DNA of 64,000 nt from Vibrio sp. MEBiC08052 (GTDB taxonomy: Bacteria; Pseudomonadota; Gammaproteobacteria; Enterobacterales; Vibrionaceae), in NCBI RefSeq assembly GCF_001506075.1, contig NZ_KQ947475.1, positions 591,376-655,375 on the forward strand. Direction: 5' to 3'. Below the pieces are notes generated by a model. That model was not told the DNA's origin. It searched no databases and saw nothing but the letters and a program-made list of their open reading frames with translations. Numbering within the stretch: the stretch's first letter is position 1; every line of letters begins with the position of its first letter. The position numbers were made by a program, and so were the translations under genes. Shown piece by piece: positions 49,283-58,863 of the stretch.

Positions 49283-51283
49283 ATGACTAAAATGTTAAGA
49301 AATCGTTTTGGGGGAGTTGGGCCGATTGTATCATTTATGAACGGGTCTTGGGGAAGAAGCATTCTGCCCATGGTACTTTGTATTGTTATCGGCAGTTGCT
49401 ACGCACAGCGTAGTGTGGCACAAAGCGACTTGACACTGGAACAACAGCGTCAGCTTTATGAGCGTGCTCAGCTCTGGCTGGATCAACAAGATGTCAAAAA
49501 ATACCACCGTATTCGCGACCAGCTGCTTGATTATCCTTTAACGCCTTATCTCGATTATCGCTCCATTTTAGTCAACATCGGTGATAAGCCACCACTGGTC
49601 ATCAAAAATTTCATCGATAGTCATCGTAATTTCCCATTTGCCGGACGAATTAGTGCGCCTTACTTAGATGCGTTGGCTCAGAAGAAAAAGTGGTCGGTGT
49701 TACTGACCTATCAAAAATCCATTCCCAATCAAGAAAAATATCGTTGTTATTACTATACGGCGATGTGGCATACCGGCAGAAAGAATGAAGCATATCAGGG
49801 GGCCGAATCGCTGTGGCTGAGTGGTGACAGTGTCTCTGATGCTTGTGATTTTCTGTTTTCTCAGTGGCGTAAGACGCGGTTTTTTACTGATCGACAGATT
49901 ATTGACCGTATGTTTCTCGCATTTGAGCAGCGAAGTTCCTCTCTGATGCAGTATCTGAGTCGCCAGTTGAAGACGGATCAAGCGCATGCACAGGCGCAGC
50001 GATTGCTTAATATTTATCGTGATCCGAAGCGGGTATTGACGCTGATGAATACCAACGTATTCAGTGACGATGATTCTAAAACGGTTGTTCTTGGTTTGAA
50101 AAAATGGGCCGCTGCGAAGCCGATTGCCGTGTATTCGCTCATCGCGCAACACCAACTGAGGTTGTTGAGCGCTGAAGAACTGAATCATCTGTCTCTCTAT
50201 GTTGCCAGTCAACTGCTGGATGAAGAACCGGCATCGGGCATCACTGAATGGCGAGATCAGGTGATTGCAGAAAGTGGCGATGTCCGGTTAATTGAACAGC
50301 GTATTCGTCAGGAAATCAGGCGAGGTGATTGGCATCATATTCATCGTTGGATTGGCTATTTGCCCGAATCGTTGCAGCAGTTGCCCGGATGGCAATTCTG
50401 GCTTGGCCGAAGCGAGATCGAATTGGGCAATGAAGCCGAAGGGATCAACAAATTGGCGGCGCTCACCGAATTGCGAAGTTTTTATGGGGTGGCTGCGTCT
50501 GAGATTCTGCAACAGCCATTTGTCTATCGGACCAGTACCCTGAGCTACAATCCCGATTTGATTGAACCTTATCGGAAGGCTCTGGTTCGGATTGAGGAGT
50601 TGATTGAGCGAGGGAAAATTGCGGCTTCTAAAAGCGAGTGGCGTTGGTTACTGGAGCGCGTTTCGGTGGAAGAAAGTGCGATGTTGGCGCGTTATGCTGC
50701 AACAGCCCATTGGTATCATTTGGCTGTGGTTGCTTCGATTCAGGCCAAGCTGTGGACCAATCTGGATCTGCGTTTTCCCAGAGCCTATCTGAAATGGTTT
50801 GAATTTTTTGGCAATAAAAACAATGTTGATCCGATCTCATTGATGTCTTTAGCAAGACAGGAAAGTGCGATGGATATTGAAGCGCACTCTCCGGTGGGAG
50901 CGAAAGGGTTGATGCAAATTATGCCATCTACGGCTCGTCATGTTGCCAAAAAATACCGACTGCAGTATCACAGCGCCAGTGATTTGTTTAATGTGGAAAA
51001 AAACATTGAGTTGGGCAGTCAGTATCTCCATGAACTGTTGACCCGGTATGACGGCAATCGTGTTCTGGCTTTTGCGGCATACAATGCCGGGCCATACCGG
51101 GTTGATCAGTGGTTGAAAGATTCGGATGGTGAGTTGGATGTGTATCGGTTCATCGAATCGATCCCTTTCCACGAGACCAGAGGCTATGTGCAAAATGTCC
51201 TGATGTTCGAAAACTATTACCGCTATTTGATGGGGGTGGAAGGCGATTTTTTACAGCATATTGAAGTGGAGACAAAATATTGA
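49283..51283 (+). CDS. slt: soluble lytic transglycosylase Slt
   Basis: 666 residues. The N-terminal part has a signal peptide (SILPMVLCIVIGSCYA) after a longer than usual n-region, then an alpha-superhelical doughnut domain, and a C-terminal SLT domain with catalytic E527 in ARQESAMD and GLMQIMPSTA, AFAAYNAGPYRVDQW. It cleaves peptidoglycan to anhydromuropeptides, feeding the nagZ-anmK-murQ pathway. Start at 49283 follows GAGGAAATT. The stop overlaps the upstream part of the trpR frame. Confidence 0.94.
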   Translation: MTKMLRNRFGGVGPIVSFMNGSWGRSILPMVLCIVIGSCYAQRSVAQSDLTLEQQRQLYERAQLWLDQQDVKKYHRIRDQLLDYPLTPYLDYRSILVNIGDKPPLVIKNFIDSHRNFPFAGRISAPYLDALAQKKKWSVLLTYQKSIPNQEKYRCYYYTAMWHTGRKNEAYQGAESLWLSGDSVSDACDFLFSQWRKTRFFTDRQIIDRMFLAFEQRSSSLMQYLSRQLKTDQAHAQAQRLLNIYRDPKRVLTLMNTNVFSDDDSKTVVLGLKKWAAAKPIAVYSLIAQHQLRLLSAEELNHLSLYVASQLLDEEPASGITEWRDQVIAESGDVRLIEQRIRQEIRRGDWHHIHRWIGYLPESLQQLPGWQFWLGRSEIELGNEAEGINKLAALTELRSFYGVAASEILQQPFVYRTSTLSYNPDLIEPYRKALVRIEELIERGKIAASKSEWRWLLERVSVEESAMLARYAATAHWYHLAVVASIQAKLWTNLDLRFPRAYLKWFEFFGNKNNVDPISLMSLARQESAMDIEAHSPVGAKGLMQIMPSTARHVAKKYRLQYHSASDLFNVEKNIELGSQYLHELLTRYDGNRVLAFAAYNAGPYRVDQWLKDSDGELDVYRFIESIPFHETRGYVQNVLMFENYYRYLMGVEGDFLQHIEVETKY

Positions 51284-51309
51284 TTCCATTGGGCGATAAA
51301 ACTACTACA

Positions 51310-51642
51310 ATGAATGACGTGTATCAATCAACGAGTACAGTCATGTTACAGCAACCAAAATTTACTGACTGGCAGTCTTTATTGGAGCTGCTGAGAGAAG
51401 CATCGGAACAAGATCGTTTGGCAATGGTGTTGACGATGATGATGACTCCAGATGAGCGGGAAGCGTTGGTTTCCAGAATCAATATATTTTATGAGTTACT
51501 CAAAGGTGATTTGTCTCAGCGGCAGATCAGTCAAATGCTGGGGGTGGGGGTTGCAACGATAACCCGAGGTTCGAACGAACTGAAAGCGTGCTCTGAAGAC
51601 AATAAAGCAGCCTTGACGGAACTGCTGCTTGGAAAAAATTAA
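51310..51642 (+). CDS. trpR: Trp repressor
   Basis: 110 residues if it starts at ATG 51310. The helix-turn-helix is QRQISQMLGVGVATITRGSNELK, very close to E. coli TrpR, preceded by LLTPDERE-like MMTPDEREALVSRI. It represses trp genes when tryptophan is bound. It follows slt by about 26 bases, as in E. coli. Start choice is uncertain: no good ribosome-binding site precedes 51310 or the alternative at 51343. An imperfect stem terminator follows. Confidence 0.92.
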   Translation: MNDVYQSTSTVMLQQPKFTDWQSLLELLREASEQDRLAMVLTMMMTPDEREALVSRINIFYELLKGDLSQRQISQMLGVGVATITRGSNELKACSEDNKAALTELLLGKN

Positions 51643-51658
51643 TTCCCCTTTCTATCGG

Positions 51659-51710
51659 CCGGTTGAGTTTGACGGTGAACATACGGTCAATCTCAGCCGG
51701 TTTGATTTTT
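51659..51710 (+). terminator. imperfect hairpin terminator after trpR
   Basis: CCGGTTGAGTTTGAC (51659-51673) pairs imperfectly with GTCAATCTCAGCCGG (51686-51700), followed by TTTGATTTTT. It lies in the short space between converging trpR and fumC. Confidence 0.75.
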
Positions 51711-51730
51711 GGCTTCCCGATATTGCGCTG

Positions 51731-53113
51731 TTAACCGATACCTCCCTGAGTCAGTTTCTGCGGGGCGAGTAGTTTTTCCAATTCTTCTCTACTCAGATCG
51801 GTTTCTTCAACTGCGACATCAATAATTGCCCGCTGTTGTTGATAAGCTTGTTTGGCGATTTTGGCCGCTTTTGAATATCCGATAACGGGATTGAGCGCAG
51901 TGACTAAAATCGGATTCTTCGCCAAGGCAACATCCAGATTGTCCTGACGCACTGTAAATGTTGCAATGGCTTTATCGGCTAACGCTGTCGCACTGTTGGC
52001 CAGCAGTTCGATACTTTCCAAAATATTATGAGTAATGACAGGTAACATCACGTTGAGCTGGAAGTTGCCTGACTGCCCGGCAATGGTAATGGTTGCATCA
52101 TTACCGATAACCTGAGCCGCAGCCATTGCCGTCGCTTCCGGGATGACCGGATTGACCTTACCGGGCATGATCGAAGAGCCGGGTTGTAGTCCTTGGAGCT
52201 CTATTTCCCCTAATCCGGCAAGCGGGCCTGAATTCATCCAGCGCAGATCATTTGAAATTTTCATCAGCGCGACCGCTGTTGTTTTTAATTGGCCTGATAG
52301 GGCGACAATGGCATCTTGACTACTGAGATTGAAAAAGAAGTTTTCACTGCTGGTGAACTGAATCCCGGTTTTTTGAGATAAGTGTTCAACAAAGGCTGCG
52401 GCAAACCGAGGGTCTGCATTGATGCCCGTCCCGACGGCAGTACCGCCTTGCCCTAAAGCTTTCACTGAGGTCAGACTGTGTTGAATTCCCTGAATTGAAT
52501 GTTGAATCTGATGAGCCCAGCCGCTGAGTTCTTGAGCAAATGTAATGGGCATCGCATCCATCAGGTGAGTTCGCCCTGTTTTGACGAGATGACCCACCTC
52601 CGTACTTTTATGATTGAGGATTTCAATCAGGTGATGCAACGCTGGGAGCAGTTGTTGCTCGATAGATAGGGTACTACTGACTTGGATGGCTGTCGGGACA
52701 ACATCGTTACTGCTTTGCCCCATGTTGACATGATCATTCGGATGAATCCGGGTACCGAGAATCTGGGAAGCAAGTGTCGCAATGACCTCATTGGCATTCA
52801 TATTTGAACTGGTCCCGGAGCCGGTTTGGAAAATATCGATCGGAAACTGTTCGAGGTGCTGCCCATCAATAATTTGTTGAGATGCGAGAGCAATCGCATT
52901 GGCAATGTCATCTTCTAACAAGCCTAATTGAACATTTGTTTGTGCTGCAGCTTGTTTGATATAAGCCAAGGCTTGAATAAATCCACGGGGCATCGGTCGT
53001 TTACTGATAGAAAAATTATTCACAGCGCGCTGTGTTTGTGCCTGATAAAGGGCATCCGCAGGAACCAGCACTTCTCCCATACTGTCGGTTTCAGTTCTGA
53101 ATATCTGTTTCAT
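51731..53113 (-). CDS. fumC: fumarate hydratase class II (iron-free fumarase)
   Basis: 460 residues of the fumarase/aspartase superfamily: GSGTSSNMNANEVIA, TGRTHLMDAMP and the signature GSSIMPGKVNP. Interconverts fumarate and malate without an iron-sulfur cluster, so it serves when iron is scarce or under oxidative stress. It is 18 bases downstream of a small FagA-like gene, and both lie behind a Fur-type palindrome, which explains the regulation. Converges on trpR. Confidence 0.96.
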   Translation of the reverse strand: MKQIFRTETDSMGEVLVPADALYQAQTQRAVNNFSISKRPMPRGFIQALAYIKQAAAQTNVQLGLLEDDIANAIALASQQIIDGQHLEQFPIDIFQTGSGTSSNMNANEVIATLASQILGTRIHPNDHVNMGQSSNDVVPTAIQVSSTLSIEQQLLPALHHLIEILNHKSTEVGHLVKTGRTHLMDAMPITFAQELSGWAHQIQHSIQGIQHSLTSVKALGQGGTAVGTGINADPRFAAAFVEHLSQKTGIQFTSSENFFFNLSSQDAIVALSGQLKTTAVALMKISNDLRWMNSGPLAGLGEIELQGLQPGSSIMPGKVNPVIPEATAMAAAQVIGNDATITIAGQSGNFQLNVMLPVITHNILESIELLANSATALADKAIATFTVRQDNLDVALAKNPILVTALNPVIGYSKAAKIAKQAYQQQRAIIDVAVEETDLSREELEKLLAPQKLTQGGIG

Positions 53114-53131
53114 GAGTGCGCTCCTATTTTA

Positions 53132-53512
53132 TTAATCGAGTATGGTCTGAATACTTCTTAACTGTTGTTGTAACGACATGAGTTTGATATCGCCACCGTT
53201 TAACTGACGATAAAAGCGTTTGAGCGTGAGTAGTGGGATATGGATCGAATCGAGACAGATTCGGCGAAAAATTCGACTGTAGGTAGGATCTTGAATCGCG
53301 TCCAGAAGATGAAAGAATACCCGACGGAGAAACAACTCATGGAGTAGCCCGTTTTCATGATGTGTCTCGGGACGGTAAAGCGACGCGAGTAACAGACCAC
53401 TCTGAATATATTCCTGAATAACTTCAGGCTCAAAACCCAGAGGCTGGTTGTGTTGAATGAACCGATCCTGAGCTTTGAAAAAAGCGTTATATAAGATCTC
53501 TTCCCGACGCAT
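53132..53512 (-). CDS. FagA-like protein of the iron-regulated fumC unit
   Basis: 126 residues, mostly helical and soluble, with FRRICLDSIHIPLLTLKRFY near the end. This segment recalls the small FagA proteins encoded before fumC in the Fur-regulated fagA-fumC-sodA operon of Pseudomonas; similarity is by eye and partial. Function is unknown. Start: ATG 53512 has GAGG five bases upstream; GTG at 53518 would add two residues. The start is about 15-48 bases from the Fur palindrome. Confidence 0.6.
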   Translation of the reverse strand: MRREEILYNAFFKAQDRFIQHNQPLGFEPEVIQEYIQSGLLLASLYRPETHHENGLLHELFLRRVFFHLLDAIQDPTYSRIFRRICLDSIHIPLLTLKRFYRQLNGGDIKLMSLQQQLRSIQTILD

Positions 53513-53526
53513 AGTCACCTCACTCT

Positions 53527-53559
53527 ATATTATAATGATAATTATTATCATTATAATAT
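53527..53559 (-). promoter_or_regulatory. Fur box: 33-bp perfect palindrome before the fagA-like/fumC unit
   Basis: Arms 53527-53542 and 53544-53559 are exact reverse complements around a central T. The core AATGATAATTATTATCATT matches overlapping GATAAT-type Fur half-sites. It lies directly upstream of the fagA-like gene, where bound Fe-Fur would block transcription. Confidence 0.88.
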
Positions 53560-53591
53560 GCTAAATGCAAGTTGCCCCTGATCGTCAGTCT

Positions 53592-54137
53592 CTATTTGGT
53601 TGGCACAAGGAGCAGGTTATCAGGATAAAGTGTTGGATTGACGAAAGGAACAAGCGCCAGAATCAAAGCTTGATGATAAACGGAGCCGCGAGTGAGGCGG
53701 TGGTTGGTGAGTAAACCGATAGCACCGCCCTGCTGTTTGATATTGGTTGTTTGAAATAGGTCGTCCATAATGCTACCGAGTTCGGTTTCGGTATTTAATT
53801 GCGTGAGCACTTCAGGGGGAAGCGGCAGACTTGAAGAGCGTGATTCTCCTCTTTTTTGTCCTGATTCGACGACCATCCATGCGTAAGTAAATTGTCCTTC
53901 TACGCCAGCCTCCAGACCGACATAGAAATCAGCGTCCGGAGCTTGCTTTCGGGCGTTGGCAACGCGGTTTAATGCACCCAAACGCGTTTCAGAATCACTC
54001 ATGGGCTGATCGGCGACGTGACTGGGAGCGGAGATACCGAGCACTTCTGCCTGAATAGTCGGAAATACTTCCTGAAAGGCATTCTCTACAGCCTTGATTT
54101 TAACTGGATTGAGTGATGCGACAATAATTCGGGTCAT
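53592..54137 (-). CDS. yjjX: inosine/xanthosine triphosphatase (YjjX family)
   Basis: 181 residues. N-terminus IIVASLNPVKIKAVENAF and the central SDSETRLGALNRVANA, FYVGLEAGVEG and RGSVYHQALILAL match YjjX, a nucleotidase that removes ITP and XTP from the pool. It begins two bases after the mbaA stop on the same strand, so it is probably cotranscribed with nspS-mbaA. V. cholerae has the same order (VC0702, from memory). Confidence 0.92.
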   Translation of the reverse strand: MTRIIVASLNPVKIKAVENAFQEVFPTIQAEVLGISAPSHVADQPMSDSETRLGALNRVANARKQAPDADFYVGLEAGVEGQFTYAWMVVESGQKRGESRSSSLPLPPEVLTQLNTETELGSIMDDLFQTTNIKQQGGAIGLLTNHRLTRGSVYHQALILALVPFVNPTLYPDNLLLVPTK

Positions 54138-54139
54138 TA

Positions 54140-56461
54140 TTATGTTCCTTTTGGCTGTTCTGCAAGTGCTGTCAGTTCAATGATTGATAGGGGCTTACCG
54201 AAATAATATCCCTGTAAATAATCACACTGGTATTCCTGTAGCCATTGATACATGCTTTCTGTTTCGATCCCCTCAGCCGTGACTTTCATATTCTGAGAAT
54301 GGCACAGGTCAATCAATGGCTTCACCACCTGATGTTTTTGAGTGGCAATTAAAGTATCAAGAAACTGGCGATCTAACTTTATTTTTTGTACTGGATATTG
54401 AACCAACTGAGCAATCGATGTGTATCCGGAGCCAAAGTCATCGATCGTCAGACCAAATCCGAGTTTCGATAATTCGTGTAATAGTGGAAAGCTCTGAGAT
54501 TCGGCCGCGAATGTTTCCGTAATTTCAAACTCTACCAAATGGACTGGAATCTGATAAGTGGTCGCAAGTGTTTCGATATATTCTGCCAGTTGCAAGGAGT
54601 TCAGCTCTGCGGATGACAGGTTGATTGCGATTTTTTTCGGTGCATCCTGAATGTCTTGAAGCGTAGCGAACTCTTCAAAGGCCTTATTGATCACCCAGCG
54701 GTCGATATCAGCAAATAATCCGGTTTGCTCTGCAATAGGAATGAATTCGTCAGGAGAGATCTCGCCTAACTGAACGGATTCCCAGCGCAGTAATACTTCA
54801 AATCCGGTGATAGTTTTTCCGGAGCAGGTGAAATAGGGTTGATACACCAAACTAAACTCATGATCGAAAGAGCCGTTTCTGAGTGCTCGTTCGATGTTTG
54901 CCCGACGCTGGACAATTTTATCGAGTGCTTTTGAGTAGTGTGCTATCTGGTTTTTGCCTGCATTTTTTGCCTGATACATTGCGGTATCGGCATTGGAAAG
55001 GAGTTTTTCAATATGTTGACCATCTTCCGGGAAGGTCGCAATCCCGATACTGGCGGTAATCGGAAAATGGCCTATTGGTGAATGAGTCCGGTTTTGTATC
55101 GGTTCTAATAGTTTTTGCGCAAACTTATCTGCGATTTCCGGTTGTTGAGTGGAGGATTGAAGAAGAATGGCAAACTCATCGCCGGAAAGCCGTGCGGCCA
55201 GACAATGCACGTGATAAGTCTGATTAAAGTGCTGGCACAGTGTTTCAATATGATTTGCAAAATTAATCAGCAGTGAGTCCCCGATTTGATGTCCATACTT
55301 ATCATTGACGTATTTAAAGTTGTCTAAATCAATATAAAGTGCCCAGACATATGAGCGAGCCTGAGAAAGAATGGCTTTGGCGTGACGCTGAAAATGATGC
55401 CGGTTCGCCAGATTGGTGAGGTGGTCATTTTCTGCCAATAACTTGGTTTGCTGATAGGTCTTTTCCAGCTCGGTATACATTACATAAAAGCGTGATGATA
55501 AGCGTCCGATTTCATCATTGCTCGACAGAACTTCAATATTTTTTCGCTGATTATTTTCAACTTCCTGTAATTGATTATCCAGCCGGGTGATCGGGTTAAT
55601 GACATGCCGGTACAGCAGGAGCAATAACAGGACAACCGTAAAGAATGCTGAGACATTAAACGCTAAGATTAACTCTTTCTGGATGGAATTGAGTTGTTGA
55701 TTCAGAATCAATGGTGCCGGATCCAGCGTCGCGAACCAGCCGGGCTGGAGTTCAACGGTTTGGATCAGGTCTTCTTTTTGGACGGCTTGATTTTCCGAAG
55801 GTTGATGAGTGAAAAAAATGGCGGTTTGATTATCGTACTCTAGGCTTTTTTTCAGATGATTGAAACGATCAAGCGTTGCGTAGACAAGCACGAAAAAGAT
55901 TTCATTCTGGTTATAACTCAGCGGTGTTTGCAGTGTTTTTGTATCTAAAACATCATAACGAATTAAGACGCCTTCTCCAGATGAATTTTCAGTGTAGCCA
56001 ACATAAATTGGTTTTTTAGTCTGCTGATAAATTTGTTCGGTGTATTTTAGAAGTTTGGGATCCATCTGTGCAAAAGGATCATGACTTCTGTCCGCATAAT
56101 AAAGAACCTTGTGCTGACTGTCCAAAATCGATAATGCGATAAACTGTTGTTGCTTGGGTTGAAGGGCATAAATTGTGTCATTCAGGTTATCAACCAGCTC
56201 AAGTTCCCGAAACGGATTCTGTTCATGATGTACATAGTGGCGAATAATATCGCTTTTAGCCAATGTGTAGGCATAACTGCTAACCAGCGTATTCGTCTGA
56301 CGATAATAGCCTGCTAATTTCTCCATGTTGAGCTGTAGATAACTGTCGGTTCGTTTTATAAGTGCATCTCTTTGCGTAACATAAATAATGTAACTCGATG
56401 CTGCGGCACTCAATAAAATCACGGGCGCGATGAGTAATAATATTCTATGGCTGAGCTTCAT
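54140..56461 (-). CDS. mbaA: MbaA, membrane GGDEF-EAL c-di-GMP enzyme
   Basis: 773 residues: membrane helix (about 7-27), a periplasmic sensor region of about 240 residues, second helix (about 270-290), HAMP-like linker, GGDEF domain with SGDEF at 426-430, and EAL domain with EVL at 555-557 and DDFGSGYTS. In V. cholerae MbaA is bifunctional or mainly a phosphodiesterase whose activity depends on NspS and polyamines; norspermidine lowers and spermidine raises degradation of c-di-GMP. The altered first residues of both motifs are as known in V. cholerae MbaA. The start overlaps the nspS end by 17 bases, coupling translation. Confidence 0.92.
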   Translation of the reverse strand: MKLSHRILLLIAPVILLSAAASSYIIYVTQRDALIKRTDSYLQLNMEKLAGYYRQTNTLVSSYAYTLAKSDIIRHYVHHEQNPFRELELVDNLNDTIYALQPKQQQFIALSILDSQHKVLYYADRSHDPFAQMDPKLLKYTEQIYQQTKKPIYVGYTENSSGEGVLIRYDVLDTKTLQTPLSYNQNEIFFVLVYATLDRFNHLKKSLEYDNQTAIFFTHQPSENQAVQKEDLIQTVELQPGWFATLDPAPLILNQQLNSIQKELILAFNVSAFFTVVLLLLLLYRHVINPITRLDNQLQEVENNQRKNIEVLSSNDEIGRLSSRFYVMYTELEKTYQQTKLLAENDHLTNLANRHHFQRHAKAILSQARSYVWALYIDLDNFKYVNDKYGHQIGDSLLINFANHIETLCQHFNQTYHVHCLAARLSGDEFAILLQSSTQQPEIADKFAQKLLEPIQNRTHSPIGHFPITASIGIATFPEDGQHIEKLLSNADTAMYQAKNAGKNQIAHYSKALDKIVQRRANIERALRNGSFDHEFSLVYQPYFTCSGKTITGFEVLLRWESVQLGEISPDEFIPIAEQTGLFADIDRWVINKAFEEFATLQDIQDAPKKIAINLSSAELNSLQLAEYIETLATTYQIPVHLVEFEITETFAAESQSFPLLHELSKLGFGLTIDDFGSGYTSIAQLVQYPVQKIKLDRQFLDTLIATQKHQVVKPLIDLCHSQNMKVTAEGIETESMYQWLQEYQCDYLQGYYFGKPLSIIELTALAEQPKGT

Positions 56462-57494
56462 GCTGATTAATTAAACTATTGATGATTTTGGATCGGATAT
56501 TTAGATTCAAGGGTGAAAGTTCCGTATCAATGATGATGTTGTCCATGTTTCCGATTGCCGGGAAAATGCTCTCATCATGAATAAAACTTGCCGGCAGTTG
56601 TTTGAGCGCTGCCATATTGGGTGTTGCTGCACCGATATCCAGAGCATTTTGAGCTGCGACATCCGGTCGCATCAGATAATTCAGGAAGTCTTTGGCCGCC
56701 TTTTTATTTTCTGAATTACTATTGATTGCCATACAATCTACCCAAATAAATATGGGACCGGCAGGTGTGATAAATTTCCAGTTGTTATTATGAAAATACC
56801 GATTGAGTGAATGTTGATCACCACTATATCCTAACGCCATGTAAAGATTGTCATTATCTTTGTGGCTTCTCACATAGCTGAGTGCATATTCATAAGTGAT
56901 TATATTGGCGTTGAAACGTTCCATCGCATGATAAGCGGCTCTCAATTCAGATAAAGAATCCGTTATCGGGGATAAGTGCTGTGTATATAGAAAAGGTAAT
57001 AATGTTTCGATACTGTCTTGTATCATGCCGATGTGTCCTTTGACCGCGGGTGGTGGATTCATGAACTCAGACCATGTACGCGGTGGTGACAGTATTTTAT
57101 TTTCTCTGTAGACAATACCAACACTCCCCCAAAAATAAGGGATGGCGTGTGTCCCGCAAACTTGATTCCAACGAGGATCGATATATTGACGGTTTTCTAG
57201 TGATGACAGATCCTCAAAAGCATCCTGACGGGCAAAGATTTGGGCAGAAATATTATCTAAAACAATGATATCAAAAGGAAGCTGAAAACTTTTCAGCATG
57301 AGCAGACTGCGTTCATCATCATTATCAAAATGGAATAGATGTAAAGGGATATTAAAATATTTATCCCATTTCGATATGACATGTTTTGATAGCGTATCTT
57401 CCCACAGATAAATATTAAGTTCTGAAGCGTTGGCTGTTAAGGGAAAAGCAGCAAGGGTAATAATCAGTATTCTAACCAGTTTTTTAACCATCAT
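56445..57494 (-). CDS. nspS: NspS, periplasmic polyamine sensor
   Basis: 349 residues, signal peptide to about residue 23 (LPLTANA), then a periplasmic-binding fold of PotD/spermidine type (SELNIYLWEDTLSK, FDIIVLDN, then CGTHAIPYFWGSVGIVYRE). NspS binds norspermidine or spermidine and controls MbaA. No permease or ATPase genes are beside it, in keeping with a sensor rather than a transporter. It overlaps mbaA by 17 bases and has 174 gene-free bases before pheA on the same strand. Confidence 0.9.
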   Translation of the reverse strand: MMVKKLVRILIITLAAFPLTANASELNIYLWEDTLSKHVISKWDKYFNIPLHLFHFDNDDERSLLMLKSFQLPFDIIVLDNISAQIFARQDAFEDLSSLENRQYIDPRWNQVCGTHAIPYFWGSVGIVYRENKILSPPRTWSEFMNPPPAVKGHIGMIQDSIETLLPFLYTQHLSPITDSLSELRAAYHAMERFNANIITYEYALSYVRSHKDNDNLYMALGYSGDQHSLNRYFHNNNWKFITPAGPIFIWVDCMAINSNSENKKAAKDFLNYLMRPDVAAQNALDIGAATPNMAALKQLPASFIHDESIFPAIGNMDNIIIDTELSPLNLNIRSKIINSLINQHEAQP

Positions 57495-57668
57495 TTATGC
57501 GTTCGAACCTGACGTATGCCGATCCTAAAGATGAGGTAGGCGCTATTTGCTACTTTATCCTGTATCTAAGATAACAATACGACAAAAGACTATGTTTAGG
57601 TGAGAACATGCATTCTATGTTGTCGATGCCGCATTGTCAGCTTTATCAGGGCGGAAATCACCAATTTC

Positions 57669-58844
57669 TCAATATTGTTCCACTCGAGTCGGTTTTACAT
57701 TTTCAATCGGGTAACATCCCAGCACTTTGAGGAACTTGGTTAAGTGCGTCAGTTCTTCCAAGGCTTTCTGCATTTCGGTAGACGCTAAATGTGCTGTTAA
57801 GTCAACGTAGAACATCTCTTCCCAAGGATTTCCCATCACCGGTCTCGATTCTAGTTTGGTCATATTAATTCCCAGCTTTTGCAACACCTGAAGCGTTGAA
57901 ACCAGAGCGCCGGCTTCTTGGGATGTTGCCATAATAAGCGTTGTTTTGGCGGGGATCTGTAAGGAAACTTCGACCGGTTTCCGTGCCACAATAATAAAGC
58001 GAGTATAGTTCTCGGTTTGATTGGCAATATTGGTTTTGATCGGCTGTAATCCGTACAGCTTTCCACTGGAAGCATTACCGATCGCGACGACATCATGACG
58101 GTTCATCTCTTTAACTTTCTGCATAGCATCCGCGGTACTGATGCAAGATTCGAGCGTGACATGATTCATATAACCTAAAAACTCACTGCACTGTTGTAGT
58201 GGTTGTGGATGAGAATAAAGGATTCTAATCTCTTCCAGAGGAATGTCTTGCGTTGCCAGCAGGCAATGCTCTATCGGTAAGGTTAACTCACCGACGATGT
58301 GTAATGTTGTGCGCTGAAGCAGATCATACACTTCGTTGATTGAGCCCGAACTGGTATTTTCGATCGGCAATACACCGTAATCCGCATGTCCTGATTCAAC
58401 TGCTTTGGTCACATCTTTGAATTGCTCGCTGTTCATCTCAATCAGTTCGACATTTTTCCGACTAAAATATTCACGAGTTGCCAAATGTGAATAGGAGCCT
58501 TTTGCCCCAAGAAAAGCGACGCGGGAGGTCGGTTTTCTGTGCACTGGGTTGGCTAAATTCTGTAAATAGTTTTGTTGTAGCAAGACTGAATCTTCAATGA
58601 TGGTATAAAACACTTTAGTGATATAAGGGGCATCTAACTGGTATTTTTCTTTGCCATTATTAATCAGTTTAACCAGTAATTGTTGTTCTCTGTCGGCATC
58701 GCGCACGGGTTTGGCGGTTACCACCTTGCTTTTGGCAACTTCAATGCTCAATTTGCGGCGTTCTGAGAGTAATTGAAGTAACTGATCGTCTAACTCGTTC
58801 AGTCTTAAGCGAATATCCTGCAAAGAGTACTTCTGAGACGTCAT
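57669..58844 (-). CDS. pheA: bifunctional chorismate mutase / prephenate dehydratase
   Basis: 391 residues. The chorismate mutase domain (about 1-95, RLNELDDQLLQLLSERRKL) is followed by the dehydratase (VAFLGAKGSYSHLATREYF; GVLPIENTSSGSINEVYDLL) and an ACT domain with the Phe-binding ESRP motif. It yields phenylpyruvate, and Phe inhibits it. A long leader with a terminator hairpin precedes it. As in E. coli, raiA is upstream on the same strand. Confidence 0.95.
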   Translation of the reverse strand: MTSQKYSLQDIRLRLNELDDQLLQLLSERRKLSIEVAKSKVVTAKPVRDADREQQLLVKLINNGKEKYQLDAPYITKVFYTIIEDSVLLQQNYLQNLANPVHRKPTSRVAFLGAKGSYSHLATREYFSRKNVELIEMNSEQFKDVTKAVESGHADYGVLPIENTSSGSINEVYDLLQRTTLHIVGELTLPIEHCLLATQDIPLEEIRILYSHPQPLQQCSEFLGYMNHVTLESCISTADAMQKVKEMNRHDVVAIGNASSGKLYGLQPIKTNIANQTENYTRFIIVARKPVEVSLQIPAKTTLIMATSQEAGALVSTLQVLQKLGINMTKLESRPVMGNPWEEMFYVDLTAHLASTEMQKALEELTHLTKFLKVLGCYPIENVKPTRVEQY

Positions 58845-58863
58845 AATATATCCTCATAAGAAA

